DNA of 64,000 nucleotides, from assembly GCF_900142105.1 (NCBI RefSeq), contig NZ_FQZS01000003.1:187720-251719 (forward strand), read 5' to 3'. Positions 36,335-45,116 of this stretch are shown here, in pieces. How positions within the stretch are numbered: position 1 is the first letter of the stretch; the number at the start of each line of letters is the position of its first letter. The position numbers and the translations under genes are program-made. The stretch is from Lutispora thermophila DSM 19022. Its GTDB lineage: Bacteria; Bacillota; Clostridia; Lutisporales; Lutisporaceae. The notes below the pieces were generated by a model, which did no database searches, was not told the DNA's origin, and saw nothing but the letters and a program-made list of their open reading frames with translations.

Positions 36335-37429
36335 ATGAAAGTAGCTTTTCCCTATATGGGAACCACAGTAATATATAAGAAGCTTCTTGAGCTTTTAGGT
36401 CATGAAGTCATTGAGCCTCCTGAACCAACTCAAAGAACCATTGACCTTGGTGTCAAGTATAGCCCGGAATTTGCTTGTTTTCCTCTTAAAGTTGTTTTGG
36501 GGAGCTACATAGAAGCTGTGGAAATGGGAGCTGAAACCATAGTTACGTCTGGTGGCCATGGTCCATGCAGAGCAGGTTTTTATGGAGAAACCCATAAAAA
36601 AATATTAAAAAATTTAGGATATGATGTAGATATTATAGTATTTGATGCTTATAAAAGAGATAAAATGGGAACAATTAAAAGGGTGTTGAAGGTAAAAAAC
36701 GGTAAATCCTGGATAACTGTATGGAAGGCTATAAATGTAGTGTATGCTATGGCCAAAGCCCTTGACAGGATTGAAAAGCGAATTGAAAAGATGAGGGCTT
36801 ATGAAGTCCATAAAGGTGAGTGCACAAAAGCATGGAAAACCATCAAAGAATGGTTTGACCATGACGTGAAGACCATAAAGGATGTTGAAATGACAGAAAT
36901 GAAAAGCCATAAGCTCCTTGATGAGATAAAGCTGGTAGAGGTTCCTGAAGAAGAAAAGATAAGAATAGGCATTGTAGGCGAAATTTATGTGGTAATGGAA
37001 CAGTCCATTAACCTAAGGATTGAAGAAACACTAGGAAACTTAGGTGCAGAAGTGGAGCGGTCCCAATATCTTTCTGAATGGATAGATTATAATATTATGC
37101 CTGGGGCTGCCCGCAAAGAACATGAGTTGTACATTTTGAAAAAGGGTGAAAAATATATAGAGGAAATTATAGGAGGACATGCTAAACAGACTGTAGGACA
37201 TATAGTTGATTACGCTGAAAGAGGTTTCGACGGAGTGATACATTTGATGCCTTTTGCCTGCTTGCCTGAGCTGGTTAGCCAAAGCATAATACCAACCATA
37301 GGCAAGGAACATAATATACCTGTATTAACATTGTCCATTGATGAACAAACAGGAACTGCTAATACGTTAACCAGGTTGGAAGCCTTCATAGACCTTATAA
37401 GAAATAATAAAAGGACAAAAACTGCATAA
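36335..37429 (+). CDS. acyl-CoA dehydratase activase-related protein, part B
   Basis: A 364-residue protein related to the second half of long DUF2229/activase proteins. It has KVAFPYMGTT, GVKYSPEFACFPLKV, SGGHGPCRAGFYGE, GEIYVVMEQSINLRIEETLG and IDEQTGTANTLTRLEAF. Cysteines in FACFP and GPCR may be cluster ligands. Its ATG immediately follows the stop of part A (no gap), so the two are tightly coupled. A paralogue is encoded at 56002-57096. Confidence 0.82.
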   Translation: MKVAFPYMGTTVIYKKLLELLGHEVIEPPEPTQRTIDLGVKYSPEFACFPLKVVLGSYIEAVEMGAETIVTSGGHGPCRAGFYGETHKKILKNLGYDVDIIVFDAYKRDKMGTIKRVLKVKNGKSWITVWKAINVVYAMAKALDRIEKRIEKMRAYEVHKGECTKAWKTIKEWFDHDVKTIKDVEMTEMKSHKLLDEIKLVEVPEEEKIRIGIVGEIYVVMEQSINLRIEETLGNLGAEVERSQYLSEWIDYNIMPGAARKEHELYILKKGEKYIEEIIGGHAKQTVGHIVDYAERGFDGVIHLMPFACLPELVSQSIIPTIGKEHNIPVLTLSIDEQTGTANTLTRLEAFIDLIRNNKRTKTA

Positions 37430-37441
37430 TGGAGGAAGCAT

Positions 37442-38407
37442 ATGGATAAGGTATTTATAGGTATTGATGTAGGTTCAGTCAGTACCGATATAGTTGCTTT
37501 AGATGTAGAGGGAAATATACTTTCGACCCAATATCTGAGAACAAATGGACAGCCTATAGAAGCTGCAAGAAAAGGGTTAAGAAATTTGAAAGAAGAATTC
37601 AAAGGTGATATTGAAGTTCTTGGGGTAGGAACTACAGGAAGCGGAAGACAACTGACAGGCATTATGGTAGGAGCAGATGTCATAAAGAATGAGATAACAG
37701 CCCATGCTACAGCTACCATTACTCTTGTACCGGGAACAAGAACCATATTCGAAATAGGAGGACAGGACTCCAAGATTATTTTTCTGAAGGACGGAATGGT
37801 AACGGATTTTGCCATGAATACAGTATGTGCTGCGGGAACAGGTTCTTTCTTGGAGCATCAGGCAGAAAGATTAGGCATCCCCATTGAGGAATTTGGAGAT
37901 CTGGCCCTTACAGCCAAGAAAAATGTGCGTATTGCAGGGCGCTGTACAGTATTTGCAGAGTCGGATATGATAGCCAAGCAGCAGTATGGTTTTTCAAAGG
38001 CTGAGATAATCAACGGCTTATGCGAGGCTTTAGTAAGAAACTACATAAATAATCTTGGCAGAGGAAAGAAACTGGAACCACCTTATGTTTTTCAGGGGGG
38101 AGTTGCTGCCAATAAAGGTATAGTAGCAGCCTTTGAAAGAGAATTAAACCATGAAGTTATTGTTCCAAAGAATCATGGCGTTATGGGAGCCATAGGAGCT
38201 GCAATTCTGGCTAAGGAGTATATTGAAAGGACCGGCAGAACCACAAACTTTAGAGGTTTTGAATGTACAGATCTGGATTTCACTCCAACCAGTTTTATAT
38301 GTGGTGGCTGTGATAACTCCTGCGAAGTAATAAAGGTTGAGATGAATGGAAAAGCAATGGCCATGTGGGGAGATCGCTGTGGCAAATGGACTAATTCCAT
38401 AGCATAA
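37442..38407 (+). CDS. acyl-CoA dehydratase activase (BadF/BcrA family ATPase)
   Basis: A 321-residue ASKHA-fold ATPase of the HgdC/BcrAD group, which drives ATP-dependent electron transfer to a partner protein through a [4Fe-4S] cluster. Phosphate loops are GIDVGSVSTDI and GTTGSGR. EIGGQDSK and the cluster cysteines in NTVCAAGTGSF and AGRCTVFAESDM are present. An added C-terminal tail has CGGCDNSC and DRCGKW, possibly a further cluster site. GGAGG lies 6 nt before the ATG. It closes an operon with parts A and B and probably activates them. Confidence 0.88.
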   Translation: MDKVFIGIDVGSVSTDIVALDVEGNILSTQYLRTNGQPIEAARKGLRNLKEEFKGDIEVLGVGTTGSGRQLTGIMVGADVIKNEITAHATATITLVPGTRTIFEIGGQDSKIIFLKDGMVTDFAMNTVCAAGTGSFLEHQAERLGIPIEEFGDLALTAKKNVRIAGRCTVFAESDMIAKQQYGFSKAEIINGLCEALVRNYINNLGRGKKLEPPYVFQGGVAANKGIVAAFERELNHEVIVPKNHGVMGAIGAAILAKEYIERTGRTTNFRGFECTDLDFTPTSFICGGCDNSCEVIKVEMNGKAMAMWGDRCGKWTNSIA

Positions 38408-38521
38408 AATATGTGTTTCCGTTAAGGAACATTTTAAACAATACCGAGGTTTATATTTTAATTTAAAATAATGCATATAATATGCCCTTCCATAATAACT
38501 TTATATAAGAGATAGAGTTAG

Positions 38522-38974
38522 ATGGGAGGGGTTTTTATTAAACATAAAATCATATTATTGACAAGAAAAAGACTTATGATTTATGCATTGATTCTTGTTG
38601 TACTTATACTAGCTATTGTTGGAATAACATACTTATTTAAAAATAGGGAAGAACCTACGGCTTCATCCAATAGCTTCATATATCTTCAATATAAGGATGG
38701 AAAGTACATAGGCAACGAAAAGACGGATAAGGGAAATATTCAAGTAGAAGTCACCATTAAAAAGAATAAAATAACCGAAATAAGGATTTTGGAGTTTCCA
38801 CAAGAATATTTAGCAGAGAACAAAGAATTGGAAAAGCAAACTGCAGAAATTATTGATAAGATAATAAGAACTCAGGAAATCATGAGTTCGGAAGACATGG
38901 AGAGATCATCTTATGTAATCAATAAGTTTTTAAAGGCAATTAGGATTGCCGTAGATCAATCATTACTTCAATAG
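38522..38974 (+). CDS. membrane-anchored FMN-binding-like domain protein
   Basis: A 150-residue protein with one N-terminal transmembrane helix (about 19-40) and an external domain resembling FMN_bind (YKDGKYIGNEKTDKGNIQVEVTIKKNKITEI, seen in pieces). A Ser/Thr flavinylation site is not clear. The start is uncertain. The strong site GGGAGGGG lies inside codons 2-4 of the ATG frame and sits 6 nt before an ATT (38537), which would be a rare start. A terminator follows, facing the PerR gene. Confidence 0.62.
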   Translation: MGGVFIKHKIILLTRKRLMIYALILVVLILAIVGITYLFKNREEPTASSNSFIYLQYKDGKYIGNEKTDKGNIQVEVTIKKNKITEIRILEFPQEYLAENKELEKQTAEIIDKIIRTQEIMSSEDMERSSYVINKFLKAIRIAVDQSLLQ

Positions 38975-39006
38975 AAATTGCTTTGTATAAATAAAAATGG
39001 ATTCAA

Positions 39007-39043
39007 AAAACCAGTTGGATTCGAGAAAATCCGACTGGTTTTT
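39007..39043. terminator. bidirectional terminator
   Basis: AACCAGTTGGAT pairs with ATCCGACTGGTT (one G-U), with A tract before and T tract after. It serves the converging FMN-domain and PerR genes. Confidence 0.9.
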
Positions 39044-39047
39044 GGTT

Positions 39048-39464
39048 CTAATGTGCTTGTTGGCATTTTGGGCAATAACCATAAAAATAAAGCTGCTGCT
39101 TTACCAGGTTATAACCGGTTTTTGACTTAACCTTGTCTAGTAAGTCATCTATCATGACGTCATCAACATCGTCTACCCTTCCGCATTTTAAGCAGTGAAT
39201 ATGAGGATGCTGCTTAGTGTTGGCATCGTATCTGGAACTTCCTTCTCCAAGATCCAGCTCCTGAATGAGCCCAATGGATTTAAAAACTTCCAGAGACTTG
39301 TATACTGTAGCCAAACTCATGGTAGGGTACATCGGAAGGAGCTGATTGTATATTGCTTCTGCACCAGGATGCTCCTTGGTGTTTTTTAGTACATTATATA
39401 CAGCCAATCTTTGAGGTGTAACTTTAAAACCATGCTCTTTCAATATTTTTGTAATCACAACCAT
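39048..39464 (-). CDS. Fur family regulator, PerR-like
   Basis: A 138-residue metalloregulator. The winged helix (about 5-80) has GFKVTPQRLAVYNVL and SLATVYKSLEVF. The C-terminal domain has HPHIHCLKCG and GYCPKC, two CxxC pairs for structural zinc, and the His/Asp set used for regulatory metal. The length and both CxxC motifs suggest PerR rather than Fur. CCGGAGGC precedes the ATG. A TTGACA-N17-TATTCT promoter overlapped by a palindrome suggests autoregulation. Confidence 0.87.
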   Translation of the reverse strand: MVVITKILKEHGFKVTPQRLAVYNVLKNTKEHPGAEAIYNQLLPMYPTMSLATVYKSLEVFKSIGLIQELDLGEGSSRYDANTKQHPHIHCLKCGRVDDVDDVMIDDLLDKVKSKTGYNLVKQQLYFYGYCPKCQQAH

Positions 39465-39497
39465 AATATGCCTCCGGAAAAATATTGTATATTCAAC

Positions 39498-39526
39498 AGA
39501 ATATTATAAATAATAGAATTTGTCAA
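39498..39526 (-). promoter_or_regulatory. promoter and possible operator of the PerR-like gene
   Basis: On the minus strand TTGACA and TATTCT are 17 nt apart. The palindrome TATTATTTATAATA lies in the spacer and overlaps the -10 box, as a Fur-family operator might. Confidence 0.6.
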
Positions 39527-39723
39527 GAGATAAGTATTGTTAATTTATAAGTATACGAAAATTAGTATCGAATGGAATATTAGAATTAATATATATGCTA
39601 TATTTATTAATAAGCCAAATTGAGTAAACATGAATATAATCACATAAAAATGAGGATTGATTGGATTAGACATTAGATAAAATGTATATATATAAAATTT
39701 TCTTCAAATTTATAATTTAATAT
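39527..39723. other. A+T-rich upstream region of argG
   Basis: No gene is seen. The stretch presumably holds argG promoter elements but none is distinctive. Confidence 0.4.
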
Positions 39724-39737
39724 TGCATAATTATACT
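39724..39737 (+). promoter_or_regulatory. ArgR-like box
   Basis: TGCATAATTATACT matches 11 of 14 positions of the ARG-box core TGAATAATTATTCA and lies 48 nt before argG. Confidence 0.5.
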
Positions 39738-39784
39738 TAGATTATTATAATTATTATTAATATTTTAGGTGAGGTGTAGATATT

Positions 39785-41032
39785 ATGAAATTGTTGAAAG
39801 AAAAAGTGGTGCTGGCTTATTCTGGAGGACTGGATACTTCTGTTATCATACCATGGTTAAAGGAGAATTATGATTTGGATGTTATAGCCTGTTGTGTGGA
39901 TGTAGGTCAAGGGGATGATCCTAAAGTTGTGAAAGAAAAGGCTATAAAAAGCGGTGCATCAAAGGTTTATTTTGAAGATGCGAAAAAAGAGTTTATAGAA
40001 AAATATATTTTTCCTACGTTAAAGGCAGGAGCGGTTTATGAAGGGAAATATCTCTTAGGTACATCTTTTGCAAGACCTCTTATAGCAAAAAAACTTGTTG
40101 ATGTAGCTGAAAAGGAAGAGGCGAATTATATAGCTCATGGATGTACCGGTAAAGGTAATGATCAGGTTCGTTTTGAGCTTTCAATTAAATCCATGAGACC
40201 TGAAATGAAAATAATAGCTCCCTGGAGAATTTGGGATATAAAATCCAGAGAAGATGCAATAGAATATGCTGAGAAAAGAGGAATACCTGTACCGGTTACA
40301 AAAGATAAGCCTTACAGTATGGATAAGAACATCTGGCATTTGAGCCATGAGGGAGGAGATCTGGAAGATACATGGAATGAGCATTCTACAGATATGTATA
40401 TGATGACTATACCACCTGAAAAGGCCCCTGACAGGCCTGTATATATAGAAATCGGCTTTGAGAAAGGAGTTCCTGTGTCATTAAACGGTATATACTATGA
40501 TCCTGTATCCTTATTGGAAAAGCTAAATAAGATCGGTGGAGAAAATGGTATCGGAATTTCTGACATAGTTGAAAACAGGCTTGTTGGAATGAAATCCAGA
40601 GGAGTTTATGAGACTCCCGGAGGGACTTTGCTTTATACGGCCCACAAAGAATTGGAATACTTGACATTGGATAGAAACACAATGCAGTTTAAAGAAATAG
40701 TGGCACAGAAGTATGCTCAACTGGTTTATGATGGATTATGGTTTACTCCACTAAGAGAAGCATTGGATGCCTTTGTAGATTTTACTCAGGAATGTGTTAC
40801 AGGAGTAGTTAAGCTGAAGTTATATAAAGGTTCCTGCACCAATGTGGGTTCAAAATCACCTTATTCCTTATACAACAGAGATTTTGCAACTTTTGGGGAG
40901 GATGATGTTTACAATCAGAAGGATGCAGAGGGATTCATAAATCTTTTTGGTTTGCCCATAACAGTAAAAGCATTGATGAAGAAGAAAAATATGGAGGAAA
41001 TGCTCCAAATACAGAGCAAGAAGGTAATATGA
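39785..41032 (+). CDS. argG: argininosuccinate synthase
   Basis: A 415-residue enzyme joining citrulline and aspartate with ATP in arginine synthesis. The PP-loop is [11 protein letters not shown] near residue 12. [28 protein letters not shown] and [19 protein letters not shown] (in pieces) are typical. Length is normal. GTGAGGTG precedes the ATG. Its last four bases overlap the argH start as ATGA, so the two are translationally coupled. An ArgR-like box lies upstream. Confidence 0.96.
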   Translation: MKLLKEKVVLAYSGGLDTSVIIPWLKENYDLDVIACCVDVGQGDDPKVVKEKAIKSGASKVYFEDAKKEFIEKYIFPTLKAGAVYEGKYLLGTSFARPLIAKKLVDVAEKEEANYIAHGCTGKGNDQVRFELSIKSMRPEMKIIAPWRIWDIKSREDAIEYAEKRGIPVPVTKDKPYSMDKNIWHLSHEGGDLEDTWNEHSTDMYMMTIPPEKAPDRPVYIEIGFEKGVPVSLNGIYYDPVSLLEKLNKIGGENGIGISDIVENRLVGMKSRGVYETPGGTLLYTAHKELEYLTLDRNTMQFKEIVAQKYAQLVYDGLWFTPLREALDAFVDFTQECVTGVVKLKLYKGSCTNVGSKSPYSLYNRDFATFGEDDVYNQKDAEGFINLFGLPITVKALMKKKNMEEMLQIQSKKVI

Positions 41033-42405
41033 AGTTATGGGGTGGAAGATTTGAGAAAAACACAAGCCAATTGGTAGATGCTTTTCAAAACTCCATCAGG
41101 TTTGACTGGAGAATGTACAAACAGGATATAAGGGGGAGCGTTGCCCACGCAAGAATGCTTGGAGACAAAGGCATAATCCCTCGGGAAGATGCCAGGTTGA
41201 TCATTGATGGTTTATTGGAAATACTGGAGGATATAGAATCAGGGAAGATTGAGTTTAAAGAGGAGGCTGAGGATATTCACATGAATATCGAAAGCCTTCT
41301 TATACAGAAGATTGGGGATGCAGGCAAGAAGCTTCATACAGGAAGAAGCAGAAATGATCAGGTGGCGTTGGACTTCAGGATGTATCTCAAAGATGAAATG
41401 GATGAAATTATTCACTTGATTAGAAAGCTGTGCGGGTTGTTGCTGAAAAAGGCTGAAGAAAATCTGGATATAATTATTGCAGGTTATACTCATATGCAGA
41501 AAGCCCAGCCAATAACTTTAGGTCATCATATTATGGCATACTTTCATATGTTCTGTCGTGACATGGAAAGATTCTGCGATTGTTATAAGCGGACAGATAT
41601 AATGCCCTTGGGAAGCGGGGCCTTGGCAGGTACAACATATGACTTGGACAGGGAGATGGTAGCAAGGGAGCTGAACTTTGAAAGCATAAGTGAAAATTCA
41701 ATGGATGCAGTATCTGATAGAGATTTTGCTATAGAGTTCATAAGTTGTTGCTCTATAATCATGATGCATCTGAGCAGATTTTGTGAAGAGCTTGTGCTTT
41801 GGAACAGTCATGAGTTTGGATATATTGAAATGGATGATTCCATGGCGACAGGCAGCAGTATTATGCCTCAGAAGAAAAACCCTGATGTGGCAGAACTCAT
41901 AAGAGGAAAGACAGGGAGAGTATATGGTGATTTGATGACTATTCTGACCATTTTGAAAGCTCTACCCATGGCATATAATAAAGATATGCAGGAGGATAAG
42001 GAAGCAGCCTTTGATGCTGCGGATACTGTTAAAGGCTGTATAAATGTGTTTATTCCCATGTTTGATACAATAGTTTACAACAAGGAAAGGATAGCTGAAA
42101 AGTTAAAGGAAGGTTTTCTAAATGCCACTGATGCAGCAGATTATCTGGTAGGAAAAGGTGTTGCTTTCAGAGATGCCCATGAGGTTGTGGGCAATATGGT
42201 AAACTATTGTATTAAGAATAAAAAAACACTGGAGGATTTAAGTCTGAAAGAATTCAAGACATTTAACTCCAGCTTTGAAGCAGATGTTTACCAGTATATA
42301 AAAATGGAGAACTGTGTAATAAGAAGAAGCACTATAGGAGGACCATCTCCGGAAAGGGTTTTGGAGGATATTGAAAAGGGGAAAAGATATTTAGGCCTAT
42401 TGTAA
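41029..42405 (+). CDS. argH: argininosuccinate lyase
   Basis: A 458-residue enzyme that splits argininosuccinate into arginine and fumarate. It has the fumarase-superfamily signature [12 protein letters not shown], with [12 protein letters not shown] and [17 protein letters not shown] also present. The start is [21 protein letters not shown], typical of ArgH. It overlaps argG by 4 nt and should be expressed with it. Confidence 0.96.
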   Translation: MKLWGGRFEKNTSQLVDAFQNSIRFDWRMYKQDIRGSVAHARMLGDKGIIPREDARLIIDGLLEILEDIESGKIEFKEEAEDIHMNIESLLIQKIGDAGKKLHTGRSRNDQVALDFRMYLKDEMDEIIHLIRKLCGLLLKKAEENLDIIIAGYTHMQKAQPITLGHHIMAYFHMFCRDMERFCDCYKRTDIMPLGSGALAGTTYDLDREMVARELNFESISENSMDAVSDRDFAIEFISCCSIIMMHLSRFCEELVLWNSHEFGYIEMDDSMATGSSIMPQKKNPDVAELIRGKTGRVYGDLMTILTILKALPMAYNKDMQEDKEAAFDAADTVKGCINVFIPMFDTIVYNKERIAEKLKEGFLNATDAADYLVGKGVAFRDAHEVVGNMVNYCIKNKKTLEDLSLKEFKTFNSSFEADVYQYIKMENCVIRRSTIGGPSPERVLEDIEKGKRYLGLL

Positions 42406-42437
42406 TAATTTAATGGAACATACAGCAATTGAGTTGG

Positions 42438-42466
42438 TTGAAATTGAGTATCATTTAGAGTATATT
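42438..42466 (+). promoter_or_regulatory. candidate sigma-A promoter of the acetyltransferase gene
   Basis: TTGAAA at 42438 and TATATT at 42461 are 17 nt apart, about 77 nt before the GTG start at 42543. Confidence 0.5.
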
Positions 42467-42542
42467 AACATTGAGGATACTTTCATGACTGTTCTATGCT
42501 GTATTTATTCCAATAATTATTATGATATGGAGGCTTATTGTT

Positions 42543-43052
42543 GTGATTACTACTATAAAAGGTCAGAAATCAACCCTGACGCAGATGGTGGAAGAAGATT
42601 TGAAAATGATGCATACGTGGGCATGTGACCCTCTCATAACTCAATATTATCATAAATGCTTATCCGAAGAAGTGAAGTCATTAAAAAAAATTATATGCAG
42701 TCATGATAAAAACATTAAAGCTTATACTATCAACACGGAAGACCATGTAACCATAGGAAAATTGACAATTGAGATAGCTGATGACAATACTGCAAATATC
42801 GATATGCTTATAGGACAAAAGATATATATTGGGAAGGGTTATGGAAAGGATGCCCTTAGGGTTGCAGTGAAACACTGTTTTGAGGATTTGAATCTAGATT
42901 CCGTTAAGATGGTTATAAAACAAGGAAATGTGAGGGCAGAATACTGCTGCTGGGCCTGTGGAATGAGAGAAGACAAGTATTATATTCCTGAAGAAGAGAA
43001 CTCTGACACTTTCAGAATGATTATCTATAAAAAGGATTACACAGGATATTAG
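42543..43052 (+). CDS. GNAT family N-acetyltransferase
   Basis: A 169-residue acetyltransferase of the RimJ/RimL-like type. The N-terminal strand TTIKGQKSTLTQMVEEDLKMM is followed by the acetyl-CoA region IDMLIGQKIYIGKGYGKDALRVAV (in pieces), with the Q/RxxGxG/A-like GKGYGKDA loop. The acceptor is unknown. I chose GTG 42543 because TATGGAGG lies 9 nt upstream; the ATG at 42522 overlaps that site. A strong terminator follows. Confidence 0.75.
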   Translation: MITTIKGQKSTLTQMVEEDLKMMHTWACDPLITQYYHKCLSEEVKSLKKIICSHDKNIKAYTINTEDHVTIGKLTIEIADDNTANIDMLIGQKIYIGKGYGKDALRVAVKHCFEDLNLDSVKMVIKQGNVRAEYCCWACGMREDKYYIPEEENSDTFRMIIYKKDYTGY

Positions 43053-43102
43053 GATGGAGAGATACACCGTTGGGGCTATTATTTTTGGAGTATCTCAGAA
43101 AG

Positions 43103-43130
43103 AAAAAGCGGGTATAATCCCGCTTTTTTT
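43103..43130 (+). terminator. intrinsic terminator after the acetyltransferase gene
   Basis: AAAAAGCGGG pairs with CCCGCTTTTT and a T tract follows. It may also serve the converging nitroreductase gene. Confidence 0.88.
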
Positions 43131-43187
43131 ATAATGTTTAGGGAAATATAAATTTCCTTAATTTGTACTTTCCGTTAAAAGCCTTTC

Positions 43188-44060
43188 TTATAGTTCTATT
43201 CTGGCTACAATTTTATACTCTTTGCTTTCATCCTTATCTCCAATGAAGCACCATTTCGCAGGGATGCCTAAATCTTTGGCCAAACCTTCTGTTGTATACA
43301 TCATAATGCCTGCATCTACATAATTTTCTATGTTTTCTGGGTTGACTATAGCCAAATATGCCTCACCGTCCCTCAAGATAAAGCGGCAAGGCTGCATATT
43401 CTTATAGGAGGGAGCATTTCTTACAAAAAAGAATATATCTCCAATACCTCTGCTTTCAAGTTCATCGAAGGATACTTCATTTCCCCATTCATTTATATAT
43501 ACTATTTCACTAACTGCAAGCCTTGCATTATCGACGCCCTTATCTTCGATTATTTTGTAACCATAGGGGCTTGTAGAAGTGTTTTGGACATATAAGGATG
43601 GGGATTTTTGCTTTAATGCTTTTTCATCTGCTTTGCCAAAAGCAAGTATATAATTTATGTTTCCTTTTTCATCATTCAATAATTCTGATTTTATGGCATG
43701 AGATACATTTCTTATGTTTACCCAGCAACTTCCCAATTCCATTTCAAATAGCTTTTTTACTACTGACTGCATGAAATATGCGCCTAAAAATTCAGTTTCT
43801 TGATTATCGTTGTACAGTTTCAATCCTATGTAATGTGGACTTTTGATCATTACTCCGCTATATCCGCCTACGCCTTCCAGTTTATTGAATACTTCTTGAC
43901 CATTTTCAAATAGAAACAGTGAAAATCCCTTTTCTCTGCCTACGGCAGTATTTATTTCGTTCAGATATGCTCTAATATCACCCAGGATAAAGTTCTCAAC
44001 ATTTGAATCTTCGTAATCTCTTATTGATTGAAGATTAACCAAAAAATCTTTGAAATTCAT
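43188..44060 (-). CDS. nitroreductase family protein (TM1586-like)
   Basis: A 290-residue protein made of two nitroreductase-like halves, as in the putative TM1586 nitroreductase family. It probably binds FMN. SIRDYEDSNVE near the start and FFVRNAPSYKNMQPCRFIL in the second half match the family, whose flavin site normally reads RRS-R-F. The substrate is unknown. AAGGAGGC precedes the ATG. It stands alone on the minus strand. Confidence 0.78.
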   Translation of the reverse strand: MNFKDFLVNLQSIRDYEDSNVENFILGDIRAYLNEINTAVGREKGFSLFLFENGQEVFNKLEGVGGYSGVMIKSPHYIGLKLYNDNQETEFLGAYFMQSVVKKLFEMELGSCWVNIRNVSHAIKSELLNDEKGNINYILAFGKADEKALKQKSPSLYVQNTSTSPYGYKIIEDKGVDNARLAVSEIVYINEWGNEVSFDELESRGIGDIFFFVRNAPSYKNMQPCRFILRDGEAYLAIVNPENIENYVDAGIMMYTTEGLAKDLGIPAKWCFIGDKDESKEYKIVARIEL

Positions 44061-44231
44061 AAAAAAGCCTCCTTGGAAATTAAAACTATTACATTATATA
44101 TTAATCCAACGTGGGTTAAATATCAACAATCATTGAACAAATAGCTCTAAAATGAATATATAGCAAAGCCTGTTGACTATGTGCAGTATTTTGTTTAAAA
44201 TATATCAAAGGACAATAAATAAAATAATATG

Positions 44232-44350
44232 TCGCATAAGGGAGTAGTTGCCGCAAAGATTGCGGGGTAATGTCAACATACTGATGGAAACATCTGGCAT
44301 ACCTTAAACAATGAGACTTATGTGCAGTTGTTGCTGCACATAAGTTTTTG
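44232..44350 (+). ncRNA. yybP-ykoY manganese riboswitch with terminator
   Basis: The RNA has the L1 signature AAGGGAGTAG, then GTCAACATACTGATGG, CATCTGGCATACC and AACAATGAGACTT, the conserved yybP-ykoY pattern. P1 pairs CATAAG (44235) with CTTATG (44317). The 3' strand of P1 is also the 5' part of a terminator stem, ACTTATGTGCAG/CTGCACATAAGT, followed by TTTTT. Metal binding should stabilise P1 and let transcription continue into mntP. Confidence 0.88.
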
Positions 44351-44447
44351 TTATGTTGGAAATAAATATACTTTCCTGTACGATAAATATAAACTCTTAT
44401 CGTATATGTTGTCTCTTATGCTGATAGAAATATGGAAGGGGATAATA

Positions 44448-45032
44448 ATGGGAATTATAACAATTGTAATGATTGCAATCGGACTGTCGATGGATGCTTT
44501 TGCTGTATCTCTGAGCAGTGGTATATCCATTAAGAATCTTAAGCCACAAAACGGGGCAAAGGTAGCTTTGTTCATGGGTGTATTTCAGGCTATAATGCCT
44601 TTGATAGGTTGGGCTCTAGGAATAGGATTCAAGGAATATATTGAAAAATATGATCACTGGATAGCATTTATACTTCTAGGGTTTATAGGTATTAAAATGC
44701 TTAAAGAGTCTATGGATGAAGAGTGTGAGTATGTTTCAGACCCATTGGACAATAAGGTTTTGCTTATGTTGGCTATAGCAACAAGCATCGATGCTCTGGC
44801 GGTAGGGGTAAGCTTTGCTTTTCTGAGTACTTCCATATTCAGTTCAGCTATAATAATAGGACTCATAACATTTATGATTTGCTATATAGGTGTTTATCTT
44901 GGAAACAAATTCGGTTGTATATATAAGAAAAAAGCGGAGATTGCAGGAGGATTAATACTTGTTCTCATAGGTTTCAAGATATTGGCTGAACATACAGGAT
45001 TGACTACAATAGTTATCAATATGTTCAGATAA
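44448..45032 (+). CDS. mntP: manganese efflux pump MntP
   Basis: A 194-residue six-helix membrane protein that exports Mn2+. Two repeated half-motifs are visible: AIGLSMDAFAVSLSSGI near residue 12 and ATSIDALAVGVSFAF near residue 111, with the metal-binding Asp residues. The start is ATG 44448 with GGAAGGGG upstream; in-frame starts further up lie in the riboswitch. Control by the Mn2+ riboswitch fits the function exactly. Confidence 0.95.
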   Translation: MGIITIVMIAIGLSMDAFAVSLSSGISIKNLKPQNGAKVALFMGVFQAIMPLIGWALGIGFKEYIEKYDHWIAFILLGFIGIKMLKESMDEECEYVSDPLDNKVLLMLAIATSIDALAVGVSFAFLSTSIFSSAIIIGLITFMICYIGVYLGNKFGCIYKKKAEIAGGLILVLIGFKILAEHTGLTTIVINMFR

Positions 45033-45116
45033 GAATAATTTTTACGACTAATGTACAAAATTAGATAGTATATTGTTATAATATAGGCAACAACAATATG
45101 AAAGAAGGGGTTGCTC

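Noticed and set aside
42413-42628. 71-codon plus-strand frame after argH
   Set aside because: It has no ribosome binding site, unusual composition rich in Tyr and Cys, and overlaps the better supported acetyltransferase start and its promoter.
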